Assembly (NCBI RefSeq): GCF_001641085.1
Contig: NZ_LXIE01000022.1
Span: 1-45,388, forward strand
Length of the DNA: 45,388 nt
Direction of reading: 5' to 3'
Origin: Aequorivita soesokkakensis
GTDB taxonomy: Bacteria; Bacteroidota; Bacteroidia; Flavobacteriales; Flavobacteriaceae
Part shown: one piece after another, positions 25,995 through 34,761 of the stretch
How positions within the stretch are numbered: the first letter of the stretch is position 1
Layout of the letters: each line of letters opens with the position of its first letter
Notes under the pieces: model-generated
The model's input: only the letters and a program-made list of their open reading frames with translations
What the model was told of the DNA's origin: nothing
Database searches by the model: none
Position numbers and translations under genes: made by a program

Positions 25995-26976
25995 AAGGCC
26001 GAAATGGATTTGTTACAAAATAGTAAAAATAAATAGCCGATTTTTTAATTGGAAAAATTAACCAACTGAGGGATTTTGATTTTGGTGAAAATTCAAAATA
26101 TTTTTTTAAACCTAAAAAAAAATGGTTTCCAACTGGGTTTTTGGCTGTGAGTGTCAAATACTTTTGAATCGTTTTAACCCCTTGCAGATTGAAATAAGAA
26201 ACTGTTTCGTTGTCTTTCAGCTCCCTATAATAGCTGATGCAATTTTCATAAAACCGGAGTCTTAAACTTATTTTTTCCAGTTGTTTAATGGACGTCCACA
26301 TTCCTCCACTATGTTGTCTGTGAACGGAAGGAACTATTTCATCCATGTATTTTCCATCGCCGTAATTTCCCAACATACTGATAATGAAAGAGTCCCCATT
26401 GATTACTTCGTAGAATTGTGATGGAAATTCTTTAAGCACATTACGATAGCACATTGAATGGAAAATCAATAAAGGTGCCTTTTTCAAAGCATTATACGTA
26501 AAGTCTTTTTTATAATTTTTTTTAAGCTTTGAATCACTCACAGCATTTCCATGCTGATCTATTACACTGGCATCATGGTAGCAAACCACATAGTTATCAT
26601 TGTTTTCAAGAAAATCTACTTGTTTTTGCAATTTTAATGGATCTGTCCAGTAATCATCACCTTCACATTGCGCAATGTATTTTCCCTTACATTCATTAAG
26701 ACAAGCTATATAATTGGCTCGCCCTGTGGGTCTGTCATTTATATAAAGTACATCTTCCCTACTTTGCAGCAAAAGTTTTATCTTTTGCGGAAATCGTTCC
26801 GCATATTCTTGGCAAATTTCACGGGTGCCATCGCTACTTTCATCTTCTCCCAAAATAATTTCAAACGGAAAATTGGTTTGTTGCATAAGGATGCCATCCA
26901 AACATTGCCCGATATAGTTTGCGTGGTTATAAGTAACCACAATCACACTAAGTAAAGGCGTGTTTTTAGTAACCAT
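25981..26976 (-). CDS. Glycosyltransferase, GT2 type (paralogue of the next upstream gene)
   Basis: 331 residues. PLLSVIVVTYNHANYIGQCL, FEIILGEDESSDGTREI, CEGDDYWTDPLKLQKQVDF, SVHRQHSGGMW. The GDDYWxDPLKLQKQVDFLE stretch is shared almost word for word with the gene at 26985-27830, so the two arose by duplication. This subgroup is common in bacterial polysaccharide loci. ATG at 26976, 8 nt after the stop of its paralogue. Confidence 0.9.
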   Translation of the reverse strand: MVTKNTPLLSVIVVTYNHANYIGQCLDGILMQQTNFPFEIILGEDESSDGTREICQEYAERFPQKIKLLLQSREDVLYINDRPTGRANYIACLNECKGKYIAQCEGDDYWTDPLKLQKQVDFLENNDNYVVCYHDASVIDQHGNAVSDSKLKKNYKKDFTYNALKKAPLLIFHSMCYRNVLKEFPSQFYEVINGDSFIISMLGNYGDGKYMDEIVPSVHRQHSGGMWTSIKQLEKISLRLRFYENCISYYRELKDNETVSYFNLQGVKTIQKYLTLTAKNPVGNHFFLGLKKYFEFSPKSKSLSWLIFPIKKSAIYFYYFVTNPFRPYGNK

Positions 26977-26984
26977 CTATAGCT

Positions 26985-27830
26985 TTATTCGGCGTTTAAA
27001 ATTCTTTTTATAAATTTCTTTACCTTTTTTTTGAAGCGTTGCAAAAACGTTTTCTTTTTCTTGTGAATTCTTCTATGTAGTATGCCCTTCACTTCTTCAG
27101 GCAAGAGCGCGTTTTCATAAACTAAGATAACCGATTTCAACGTTTTTACCTTTATAAATTCAGATGGTTTTGATGACCACATACTTGAATCATGAACTCT
27201 ATATAGCGCCATTACTTCATCAAACTTCTTAATCTTCTTATCTGCTATCATAATCATATACATACTCCAATCTCCAATAAAGGTTTCCCTAAACCAATCA
27301 GGAAGCTTAAAATTATTTCGCAATACTACTGATGCTGTATGTATATAATTTCCTCTGGCGAGTTCTGTAATATCGGTAGTTTCTGAAGTGTTTCGGGTAA
27401 TGGTATCGGTTATGATTTCGCCCGTTTCTTGGTTGAAAATATTCACTTTATGAAAACAGATGTTATAATCTTCATGTGCTTCCAAAAAATCCACTTGTTT
27501 CTGAAGTTTTAAAGGATCTATCCAATAGTCATCGCCTTCACATAATGCCAAATATTTTCCTTTGGCTACCTCAAATGTCTTTGGAAAAATACGTTCTCCC
27601 TTTGAATATTTATTTTCATCGGGGAACAATAAGGTGACGGGAAACGGCGAAGTTTCCTTAAATTTCAACAATAAATCGCGGGTAGCATCAGTTGAAAAAT
27701 CGTCATAAATAATAATTTCAATAGGAAAATTTACTTTTTGCGATGCGAAACCTTTTAAGGCATCCTTCACAAACCTTTCGTGATTGTAGGTTATAAAACA
27801 TATACTTAAAAGTGTTTTCCCACTTTCCAT
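26985..27830 (-). CDS. Glycosyltransferase, GT2 type (paralogue of the next downstream gene)
   Basis: 281 residues. LLSICFITYNHERFVKDAL, EIIIYDDFSTDATRDLL, CEGDDYWIDPLKLQKQVDF, YRVHDSSMWSS. Same subgroup as 25981-26976 but about 50 residues shorter at the C-terminus, which ends in a basic run (KKKTFLQRFKKKVKKFIKR). ATG at 27830, 5 nt after the hexapeptide acyltransferase gene. Confidence 0.9.
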   Translation of the reverse strand: MESGKTLLSICFITYNHERFVKDALKGFASQKVNFPIEIIIYDDFSTDATRDLLLKFKETSPFPVTLLFPDENKYSKGERIFPKTFEVAKGKYLALCEGDDYWIDPLKLQKQVDFLEAHEDYNICFHKVNIFNQETGEIITDTITRNTSETTDITELARGNYIHTASVVLRNNFKLPDWFRETFIGDWSMYMIMIADKKIKKFDEVMALYRVHDSSMWSSKPSEFIKVKTLKSVILVYENALLPEEVKGILHRRIHKKKKTFLQRFKKKVKKFIKRILNAE

Positions 27831-27835
27831 AGAAA

Positions 27836-28372
27836 CTAACGGATCTTTCTTACTGGCGTTCCAACGTAAATGCCACTTTCATCCAAATTTTTATTTACAA
27901 AACTAAGCGCCCCAACCGTAAGGTCATTTCCTATAATTATTCCTCCGGCAATTTTACTGCCAGCACCAATATATGTATTGTTGCCAATTGTTGTTCCGTG
28001 AACCGTTACACGTTTGTGGGTAGAACCTAAGGTAATTACATTCGGCCCAAGGAAACAGTTTTCCTTTAAAAGAACATTTGAAGTAAGAATTGTTCCATAT
28101 TTAATAACAACTTTATTTTCAATCAAACAGCTACTGCCCATTCTGATACGACCTTGAATAATTACATTATTACGAATATCGCAGTTGGAATCTATTTCGC
28201 AATAACTACCAATTACGGTATCGTTTGCAATCTTAACCCCTTTGTGCAAAATAGTGTAATTGCCAACAGAAACGTTGTTTCCAACTTCTACTCCTTCCTC
28301 AATCACACAAAAATGACCTATTTTAAAATTTTCACCACTCTTAAAATCTGAAGAAATTACATTCGTATTCAT
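27836..28372 (-). CDS. Hexapeptide-repeat (left-handed beta-helix) acyltransferase
   Basis: 178 residues made almost wholly of hexapeptide repeats (for example GHFCVIEEGVEVGNNVSVGN and GNNTYIGAGSKIAGGIIIGN), closing with SGIYVGTPVRKIR. This is the fold of WbbJ/Maa-type O- or N-acetyltransferases acting on nucleotide sugars or glycans. It directly follows the LpxD-like gene and the aminotransferase gene, so N-acylation of an amino sugar is plausible. ATG at 28372. Confidence 0.85.
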   Translation of the reverse strand: MNTNVISSDFKSGENFKIGHFCVIEEGVEVGNNVSVGNYTILHKGVKIANDTVIGSYCEIDSNCDIRNNVIIQGRIRMGSSCLIENKVVIKYGTILTSNVLLKENCFLGPNVITLGSTHKRVTVHGTTIGNNTYIGAGSKIAGGIIIGNDLTVGALSFVNKNLDESGIYVGTPVRKIR

Positions 28373-28373
28373 A

Positions 28374-29333
28374 CTATTTATCTTTTAGAAAAGGCTTTGG
28401 AGCACCTTTGGGTTTATCTTTATAATTTTCGGTCTTAATAATTTTTGCTGGCACTCCAGCCAAGGTTGCATATTCAATAGCAACACTTTTACTTACTACC
28501 GCGCCAGCACCAACAATACAGTTGGGCGCAATACTAACGTTTGAGGAAACCACACAGGCACTTCCCAAAAATGTGCGGTCGCCTATTTGGGCATTCCCCG
28601 CCAAACTAACATTATTTGCGATATGAACATGGCTACCAATATTTGAACCATGGCCAATTTTTGTTCCGTGGGCAATAATTGTATGGTCACCAACTTTGGT
28701 ATTTTCAGAAAGAGAGCCTCTTACTATGGAAATATCTGTTCCAATGATGCAATTGGCGCCAATAATAACTCCTCCCGTTTGTGGCTGTATAATGCGCTTG
28801 CCATCCGTATCCCAAATCCAAGCCATACCTCTTGCACCTATAACGGAGTTTCCTTCAATAATTGTATTTTCTTTAATCACTACATTATCGCGAAGCGTAA
28901 CATTGCTGATAAGCTGCACCGCATCGCCAATTTCACAGTTTTCAATAATGCAGAACGGACCAATATAAGCCGTTGGACTAATCTTGGCTTCTTTTGAAAT
29001 AATTGCCGTTTCGTGAATCCCAGACTTGTTTTGATTGGTAAACAATGCCGCCAATTTATAATGCACAAGCTGCGGGTTTTCAACAAAAATATAGGAATTT
29101 TTAGCATCCTTAACCTCAGATTTTTCAGCGTCTGTAAGGATTATACTTTTTGAAACATTTTCTACAGTAGAGAGATATTCTTTGCTGATGTAATAAAATC
29201 CTTCGGCAATTGGTTTTTTGGTACTTGCAAAAATGTATTCCTGTTCCATAGCAAAGTTCGAAGCTGTAATTTCTTCAAACTTAATATCGTTCCCTTTAAG
29301 GAAGTCAATAATTCTGGAGTGGGAAATTTTCAT
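28374..29333 (-). CDS. LpxD-like UDP-sugar N-acyltransferase
   Basis: 319 residues. An N-terminal domain of about 100 residues (SRIIDFLKGNDIKFEEITASN ... IFVENPQLVHYKLAALF) resembles the LpxD uridine-binding domain. It is followed by a left-handed beta-helix with TAYIGPFCIIENCEIGDAVQ, IGARGMAWIWDTDGKR, IAHGTKIGHGSNIGSHVHIA and AGVPAKIIK. The IAHG/HG segments carry the usual catalytic His. LpxD itself acylates UDP-3-O-acyl-glucosamine in lipid A synthesis; here, inside a polysaccharide locus and next to an aminotransferase, it more likely acylates an amino-sugar nucleotide. Gap to the next gene is a single base. Confidence 0.82.
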   Translation of the reverse strand: MKISHSRIIDFLKGNDIKFEEITASNFAMEQEYIFASTKKPIAEGFYYISKEYLSTVENVSKSIILTDAEKSEVKDAKNSYIFVENPQLVHYKLAALFTNQNKSGIHETAIISKEAKISPTAYIGPFCIIENCEIGDAVQLISNVTLRDNVVIKENTIIEGNSVIGARGMAWIWDTDGKRIIQPQTGGVIIGANCIIGTDISIVRGSLSENTKVGDHTIIAHGTKIGHGSNIGSHVHIANNVSLAGNAQIGDRTFLGSACVVSSNVSIAPNCIVGAGAVVSKSVAIEYATLAGVPAKIIKTENYKDKPKGAPKPFLKDK

Positions 29334-29337
29334 TTGT

Positions 29338-30417
29338 CTATCTCTTGGAATGTTGGTTTATTATTGCAGAAATAAATTCTATAACCCCAAATTCTATATC
29401 GTGGGATAAAGGTAAACATAAAATTCGCTTACTGATATTTTCAGAATGTGGCATATTAGATTTTTCAATATATTCCAAAGTATTTAGGGAAGGATAAAAA
29501 TATCTTCTGGGGTAAATATTATTCTCATTCAGCTCTTCCAAAACGTTATCTAAAACTTTTTCGGAATGCAAAATCACGGGGAAATAGCTATAATTCCATT
29601 CTGCGGCTTCCCGAATGTGCATATATTGAACAGCATCTTTTTGTAAAGATTTTTTATATGCTGAAACAGCTGCTTTACGTTTTTCAATTATAAAATCTAA
29701 GTGCGGTAAAACAGCTAGACCCATAGCTGCCTGCAATTCGCTCATTTTGGCGTTGATCCCGATTCCGTAAAAATCATCCTTGCCTTTGTGCCCAAAATTG
29801 TGGTGGTAAAACAATTTTTTATGAAGTTCCCCATCATTAGTAAACATGGCCCCGCCTTCGCCAGTGTGAAATAACTTGGTGGCATGAAAACTACAAGTAC
29901 TTACATCGCCAAAATTAAAAACACTTTTGCCTTTATAAGTAACCCCAAAACAATGGGCGGCATCATAAATTACTTTAAGGTTGTGTTTTTCGGCAATGGC
30001 TTCAATTTCTTCAACCGCACATGGATTACCGAAAACATGTGTAGCCAAAATCGCAGAAGTTTTGGAGGTTATGGCAGCTTCTATTTTTGTTTCATCTATG
30101 GTTAAATGTTTTGGGTCAATATCCACAAAAACTGGGGTACAGCCTTCCCAAACAATACTGCTGGTGGTGGCAACATAACTAAAAGGGGTTGTTATAATTT
30201 CTCCCGTTAGTCCCAAGGCTTTTATCGCTATCTGCAAAGGTAAGGTGCCGTTTGTAGTGACAATTATATTCGGAACATTTAAATGGGTTTTTAATTTTTG
30301 CTCTAGTTCCAAAACCAATTCCCCGCGATTGGTTATCCAAACCTTGTCCCAAGCGCGTTTTAAAATAGCGTTGTATTCTTCCTGTGGTGGTAAAAAAGTT
30401 TTGGTTACGTTTATCAT
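29338..30417 (-). CDS. DegT/DnrJ/EryC1-type sugar aminotransferase
   Basis: 359 residues. A PLP enzyme that aminates a keto-sugar nucleotide. VTTNGTLPLQIAIKALG, TTPFSYVATTSS, KVIYDAAHCFGV and the PLP-lysine context SFHATKLFHTGEGG are all present. The TTPFSYVATTSS form recalls VioA/DesI-like transaminases of 4-keto-6-deoxy-hexoses; the assignment is only by motif memory. With the two acyltransferase genes next to it, it forms a three-gene unit for an N-acylated amino sugar. The dehydratase that would supply the keto sugar is not in the window. Confidence 0.9.
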   Translation of the reverse strand: MINVTKTFLPPQEEYNAILKRAWDKVWITNRGELVLELEQKLKTHLNVPNIIVTTNGTLPLQIAIKALGLTGEIITTPFSYVATTSSIVWEGCTPVFVDIDPKHLTIDETKIEAAITSKTSAILATHVFGNPCAVEEIEAIAEKHNLKVIYDAAHCFGVTYKGKSVFNFGDVSTCSFHATKLFHTGEGGAMFTNDGELHKKLFYHHNFGHKGKDDFYGIGINAKMSELQAAMGLAVLPHLDFIIEKRKAAVSAYKKSLQKDAVQYMHIREAAEWNYSYFPVILHSEKVLDNVLEELNENNIYPRRYFYPSLNTLEYIEKSNMPHSENISKRILCLPLSHDIEFGVIEFISAIINQHSKR

Positions 30418-30424
30418 TTCCCTT

Positions 30425-31195
30425 TTAAATTACTTCAAATTTATCCAAAATTCCACCTCTTTTCACAAAAACCAATTCCAAAAGCCAAAGCATTTTAGGC
30501 TTAAAGGGTCTGTTCATTTCCGTAATTTCAAATAAACTGTAACCCTTTTTGTCCATAAAAGCGATCACATTCAAAGCGTTGTTTTCAATGTTTTTATTGC
30601 CAACGCCTGCCTCTACCATCAAAATCTCTGTAGTTCCAAAAAAATTGCTGGCACCTTCCAAAACTCTTAAATCCAAACCCTCTGCATCTATTTTTATTAA
30701 ATCTGGGGCTGGCTGGGCATCTTTAAACAATTCGTTTATAGTGGAAACTGCAATTTCTTTTTGTTCAAATCCTCTTGCTTTTGCTTCTTCCTCAGTAAAT
30801 CGAAAGGAGCAGCTGTCATCCCTATCAACAATGGTAAACTTAAACGACCCGACTTCAGAACCAACACCCATTGGATAGTATTTTATTTTGGGATTGTTAT
30901 CCAACAAATCCTGAAAGGATGGTTGAAGCCAATTTTGCGGTTCTATTAAAGAAAACTGTGCGGTTGGAAAGTATTTAATTGCTTCACGTGTCCAGGTTCC
31001 GTGATTGGCTCCTACATCCACAATATGTTTCGGGGTGAAACCCATCGTTTTTATATTGCTGAAAAAGTTTTCCAGCAGTTTATCTTTTTCAAAACTTGGG
31101 GCTTTTGAGCCACTTTTCTTCACATAACCAGCTTTTGTTGCAATTGGTTTTATAAGAACAGAAACAATATTTTTTAAGGATGATTTAAAACTCAT
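30425..31195 (-). CDS. FkbM family methyltransferase
   Basis: 256 residues. HIVDVGANHGTWTREAIK (SAM motif I) and PDLIKIDAEGLDLRVLEGA (FkbM hallmark). It starts 14 nt after the sulfotransferase gene 31210-31845. It differs from the FkbM protein at 14511-15344 in both ends, so it is not a recent duplicate. Likely to methylate a sugar of this polysaccharide, perhaps near the chain end if it works with the exporter; that last point is inference. Confidence 0.88.
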   Translation of the reverse strand: MSFKSSLKNIVSVLIKPIATKAGYVKKSGSKAPSFEKDKLLENFFSNIKTMGFTPKHIVDVGANHGTWTREAIKYFPTAQFSLIEPQNWLQPSFQDLLDNNPKIKYYPMGVGSEVGSFKFTIVDRDDSCSFRFTEEEAKARGFEQKEIAVSTINELFKDAQPAPDLIKIDAEGLDLRVLEGASNFFGTTEILMVEAGVGNKNIENNALNVIAFMDKKGYSLFEITEMNRPFKPKMLWLLELVFVKRGGILDKFEVI

Positions 31196-31209
31196 AGGTT
31201 CTTTTCCGG

Positions 31210-31845
31210 TTAGGATCTGGTTTTGTTTAAATGTGGGAAATCTTCATAAAGAGGTTTCTTGTTCAAAAATTTACAAAGTTGAAGATAAGAACCTTTTTCG
31301 GAAACATCCAAAGAAATAAAATTGGGTTTATCCTTAAAAAAGTGCAGCACATCTTCATTATGCCTTTTGAAGTTTTCAATAAACATTTCCTTATTATAAA
31401 CATTATCCTCCGGTGTTTTCCAAACAGCTCTGCTTGCATCCCAAACAAAACCTTTGTAGCGGTATTTTGCATTTTGTAAATCTTTCATTGTGGGAATGCG
31501 CTTTCCTCCTGCAAAAAGTTTGGAATGATAGGATGTTATGGATTCATACCATTCTTCTTCATCACGAAGCGTTAAAATAAACTTTGCGTTTGGAAAGTGC
31601 TCAAAAAGTATCAACCACGTGTAAGGCCAAGAAAAAGGAGCGTCTTGAAAAGCTTGGGCAGTTTTGCAAAATTTTACAATAGGTCCAAAATCGCTTTTTT
31701 CGTAATCTTTCAGCAAACGTTCCCCATTTGGAACATTGCCCATTTTATAACCCAAATCCCGCAAAGCTTTTTCAAGGCTTGTGGTTCCCGTTTTGTTTCG
31801 GCCAATACAGAAAATTTTATCGTTGCTTTTCTTTTTAAAAATCAT
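31210..31845 (-). CDS. Sulfotransferase family protein (short, Sulfotransfer_4-like)
   Basis: 211 residues. IFCIGRNKTGTTSLEKALRDL (phosphosulfate loop) near the N-terminus, FPNAKFILTLRDEEEWYES (3'-phosphate site) near residue 90, and SYHSKLF. The 'GxxKTGTTSLxxAL' form and the RDxxxWYxS motif are those of the small Sulfotransfer_4 subgroup, distinct from the other four copies here. First of three consecutive sulfotransferase genes that follow the ABC exporter. ATG at 31845. Confidence 0.8.
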   Translation of the reverse strand: MIFKKKSNDKIFCIGRNKTGTTSLEKALRDLGYKMGNVPNGERLLKDYEKSDFGPIVKFCKTAQAFQDAPFSWPYTWLILFEHFPNAKFILTLRDEEEWYESITSYHSKLFAGGKRIPTMKDLQNAKYRYKGFVWDASRAVWKTPEDNVYNKEMFIENFKRHNEDVLHFFKDKPNFISLDVSEKGSYLQLCKFLNKKPLYEDFPHLNKTRS

Positions 31846-31854
31846 TCGTTGCTT

Positions 31855-32682
31855 TTAGTTTTCCAACCAATCAAGTTTTAAATCGATCAATTTTTCCAAT
31901 CCTTCGTTTTTATTTTGATAATGTGCCAACAAATAACGGTAGGTTTCGTCATTAATTGGTGTTTCATATTCACTTTTATGTTTTATTTCCAAATTAAGCT
32001 TTGAACCTTCAAAATCATCTATTCCCAAGAAATCCGAAATATTGTTTAATATTTTCAAGGGTTCTTTTTTTAATTCACTTGAATCAATAAACAAAAATTG
32101 CTCTTTGGAAAAATACGAAAACCAATTTTCAATCTGCTTTTTATAATATCCTCTTTTAATGATGGAAGGCTCCAAAACACTAGTTTGTAAAATGTTCCCA
32201 ATTTCATATTCCATCCATTCTTCAAAGGATGGGAAATCATTTTTATAAAAAAATTCATATAATTTATTCGAGCTTTCCTTTTCGCCATTTTCTTTATATA
32301 TTTTTACTTTTTCAGGAAGTTTGGCGTGATTCTTAAACATATTCCAAGCGCTATAAGCTCTTTTCACAGGATTGCGCAACAAAACAATAAATTTCATTTT
32401 TGGGTTGTATTCATAAATACGCTTTGCTGCGTCTGGATAATACAAATAACTTGGCGTGGATTCAAAAGAAAGTTGGTTTGAAAAAAACCGTACTGGAAAT
32501 TGCCTATTATAATTTGAAATAGCTTCGTTCCCCATTTTATCAAAAAAATGAAGCTCTTTTTTTTCTGGGGAAATCAACCGTGGGTGTTGCAAAAGATATT
32601 TATGCAGCGAAGTGGTGCCGCATTTTTGAGCACCTATAATCATAAAAGTTGGCTTTACTCTTCCAAAATTAAGCTCGCCCAT
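31855..32682 (-). CDS. Sulfotransferase, heparan-sulfate-type Sulfotransfer_1
   Basis: 275 residues. TFMIIGAQKCGTTSLHKYLL (phosphosulfate loop), KELHFFDK, VLLRNPVKRAYSAWNMFKNH (3'-phosphate site), RGYYKKQIENWFSYFSKEQF and FLFIDSSELKKEP. This order is exactly that of heparan/chondroitin-type carbohydrate sulfotransferases, including the KRGYY..Q stretch. PAPS-dependent sulfation of a glycan hydroxyl or amine is the expected reaction. Located in the cytoplasm in bacteria, so it must act before or during chain growth. ATG at 32682. Confidence 0.87.
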   Translation of the reverse strand: MGELNFGRVKPTFMIIGAQKCGTTSLHKYLLQHPRLISPEKKELHFFDKMGNEAISNYNRQFPVRFFSNQLSFESTPSYLYYPDAAKRIYEYNPKMKFIVLLRNPVKRAYSAWNMFKNHAKLPEKVKIYKENGEKESSNKLYEFFYKNDFPSFEEWMEYEIGNILQTSVLEPSIIKRGYYKKQIENWFSYFSKEQFLFIDSSELKKEPLKILNNISDFLGIDDFEGSKLNLEIKHKSEYETPINDETYRYLLAHYQNKNEGLEKLIDLKLDWLEN

Positions 32683-32707
32683 TTTTAGATATAAATTTTA
32701 AAATAGA

Positions 32708-33502
32708 TTAATTTTCAATTGCATTCAATTCAAACAATAAAGATTCCTCTTTCAGCACTAACGCCTTTAATTCATCTGAAAAATAATCATCCACACCTTT
32801 GTCTTTTGGGGTGGAATTGTTTGTTTTTGGTGCATCCAAAATATATGCAATCCTATTCTTTTCATAGCCCATTTGCAACAGGAAATCATAAAGATCTTTA
32901 TTCAAATTTGCTTGGTCTAAAAAGTGAACTTTATAACGGTCTGCTAAATATTTCTTTTCACTTAGGTATTCAGCATCCATTTTTTTTAAAACCTGAAAGG
33001 AGTTTTTAAAGTAGAACAGAATATATTGAGAAGTAAGTGGTCCCACTGGTATTTTTCTGTTGATTTGTGGAAGATAGGAAAGCGGATTAAATTCTATCAA
33101 AAAACGCACGAATTCCTCAAAACCCAATTCTGGATATTTCGGGAATTTTTCCCTAACAATTTCCAAATCCAAAAAAGGCCATTTTTTCCAGTGTTCGTAA
33201 TTGTAAATGGAAATATAGCGTGCAAAAACGTCGCGTTTTATAGAAGCAATAGGCTTGCTTTTATGGTCTTCCGGTATTTGGTCGCAAATGCCGTGCTCAT
33301 TCATAAAGTCTTTCCTTTCAGAAATTGTCCGAATATTTGGCAGCAACAGATTTTGAAAATGTTCTTGCTTTTTTAACCCTAACTTAAATAGAATTTTGTC
33401 CCTTGTTGAGTGATTTTTGTGCAGATCCATTAAAATCTTTCTAGTGAAAGCGGTTCCCGTTTTGGGGAAATTGATCATTACAAACTTATCGGTTATAATC
33501 AT
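32708..33502 (-). CDS. Sulfotransferase family protein
   Basis: 264 residues. FVMINFPKTGTAFTRKILMDL (phosphosulfate loop at about 8-28) and SIKRDVFARYISIYNYEHW (3'-phosphate site). The rest is less conserved and rich in aromatic residues, so the sub-family is not certain. Its ATG overlaps the stop of the Wzt gene by one base (33502), meaning it is translationally coupled to the exporter. This points to a late, export-linked modification. Confidence 0.78.
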   Translation of the reverse strand: MIITDKFVMINFPKTGTAFTRKILMDLHKNHSTRDKILFKLGLKKQEHFQNLLLPNIRTISERKDFMNEHGICDQIPEDHKSKPIASIKRDVFARYISIYNYEHWKKWPFLDLEIVREKFPKYPELGFEEFVRFLIEFNPLSYLPQINRKIPVGPLTSQYILFYFKNSFQVLKKMDAEYLSEKKYLADRYKVHFLDQANLNKDLYDFLLQMGYEKNRIAYILDAPKTNNSTPKDKGVDDYFSDELKALVLKEESLLFELNAIEN

Positions 33503-34761
33503 TAGAAAAGGTTTACTTCAAAATTAGGCTGTATAATGCCGCTATTGTTTACAAATATAGTATCGGTAGCAACATTCCGTATTTGGAAGAAAATAATATC
33601 GTCTATACGCAACTGGGCTCGGCCGGCCCTGTTTTCTATTACCCTAAGTGTAATGCCGTAAATACCACTATTTATACTTGGACGTTTAATTTGGAATTTC
33701 AACTTTTGCTTTTTCCCTTTAATAATTTCAATAGGCGATTCGTCCAATAAGCCTGTACCTACGTTTGCAATCATTAAGTCCGATTCATTGATAATTGCCA
33801 CCGAAATATCTACACGGTTTGAGGTTTCCTGCATGAGGCTAAACTCCAATTCAACAGTTATATCGTCTGCTATCAAGGAATATTCCTTATCTCTATTTAC
33901 GGCAATGGAATGTATTTTGGCAAAATTGTTTCCTTTGTTCTCAAATTCCAGATAACTGGATATTTTTTGAAGTTGTTTTTTTGTGTAGAATTTTACACTG
34001 TCATTGGCAGTACCTGTAAAGGTTGTATATCCGTTTTCAAGCACCATTCCCGTTGTACACAGACTTTGCACGGAATCCATATTATGGCTTACAAACAATA
34101 CGGTTCTTCCATCTCCCTGACTAATATCCTTCATTTTGCCGATTGCCTTTTTCTGAAATTCGGCATCGCCCACGGCAAGCACCTCATCTACCACCAAAAT
34201 ATCCGGTTCCAAATGCGCTGCTACAGCAAATGCCAATCGCACCCGCATACCGCTACTGTATCGTTTCACAGGGGTGTCAACATACATTTCACAACCAGAA
34301 AAGGAAATTATCTCATCAAGCCTACTGTTAATTTCAGCCTTTGTCATTCCTAATATGGCACCGTTTAAAAAGATATTTTCCCGGCCTGTAAGTTCTGGAT
34401 GAAAACCTGTTCCCACTTCCAATAAAGAAGCTATTCTACCCTTTGTTTTTATTACTCCTGTAGTTGGGCTGGTTACTCGCGACAATATTTTTAAAAGTGT
34501 AGATTTTCCAGCACCGTTTTTCCCAATAATACCTAATACCTCACCGTATTGCACATCAAAATTTATATCCCGAAGCGCCCAAACATAATCCTCAGCAGCT
34601 TTGCTGTTTCTGTCATTTAAAGCACCTACCTTTAAATACGGATCTTCCTTGCCGCGAACCTTATGCCAAAACCTATTAAGATCATGAGAAATAGTTCCTG
34701 TACCTACTAATCCAAGGCGGTATTGCTTGCTTATGTTTTCGGCTTTTAAAATCACTCCCAT
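33502..34761 (-). CDS. wzt: Polysaccharide ABC exporter ATP-binding protein (Wzt type) with C-terminal carbohydrate-binding domain
   Basis: 419 residues. Walker A GKNGAGKST (80-88), signature YSSGMRVRLAFAVAAHL, Walker B DILVVDEVLAVGD, H-loop FVSHNMDS. A C-terminal beta-rich domain (about 275-419) corresponds to the Wzt carbohydrate-binding domain, which in some ABC-dependent O-antigens recognises the modified chain end before export. It shares one base with both neighbours (wzm upstream, sulfotransferase downstream). A modification-sensing role for the C-terminal domain is known in the family and inferred here. Confidence 0.9.
   Translation of the reverse strand: MGVILKAENISKQYRLGLVGTGTISHDLNRFWHKVRGKEDPYLKVGALNDRNSKAAEDYVWALRDINFDVQYGEVLGIIGKNGAGKSTLLKILSRVTSPTTGVIKTKGRIASLLEVGTGFHPELTGRENIFLNGAILGMTKAEINSRLDEIISFSGCEMYVDTPVKRYSSGMRVRLAFAVAAHLEPDILVVDEVLAVGDAEFQKKAIGKMKDISQGDGRTVLFVSHNMDSVQSLCTTGMVLENGYTTFTGTANDSVKFYTKKQLQKISSYLEFENKGNNFAKIHSIAVNRDKEYSLIADDITVELEFSLMQETSNRVDISVAIINESDLMIANVGTGLLDESPIEIIKGKKQKLKFQIKRPSINSGIYGITLRVIENRAGRAQLRIDDIIFFQIRNVATDTIFVNNSGIIQPNFEVNLF

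Noticed and set aside
33910-34353. Long open frame on the plus strand opposite wzt
   Set aside because: It lies fully within a well-supported gene and its translation shows no recognisable motif.
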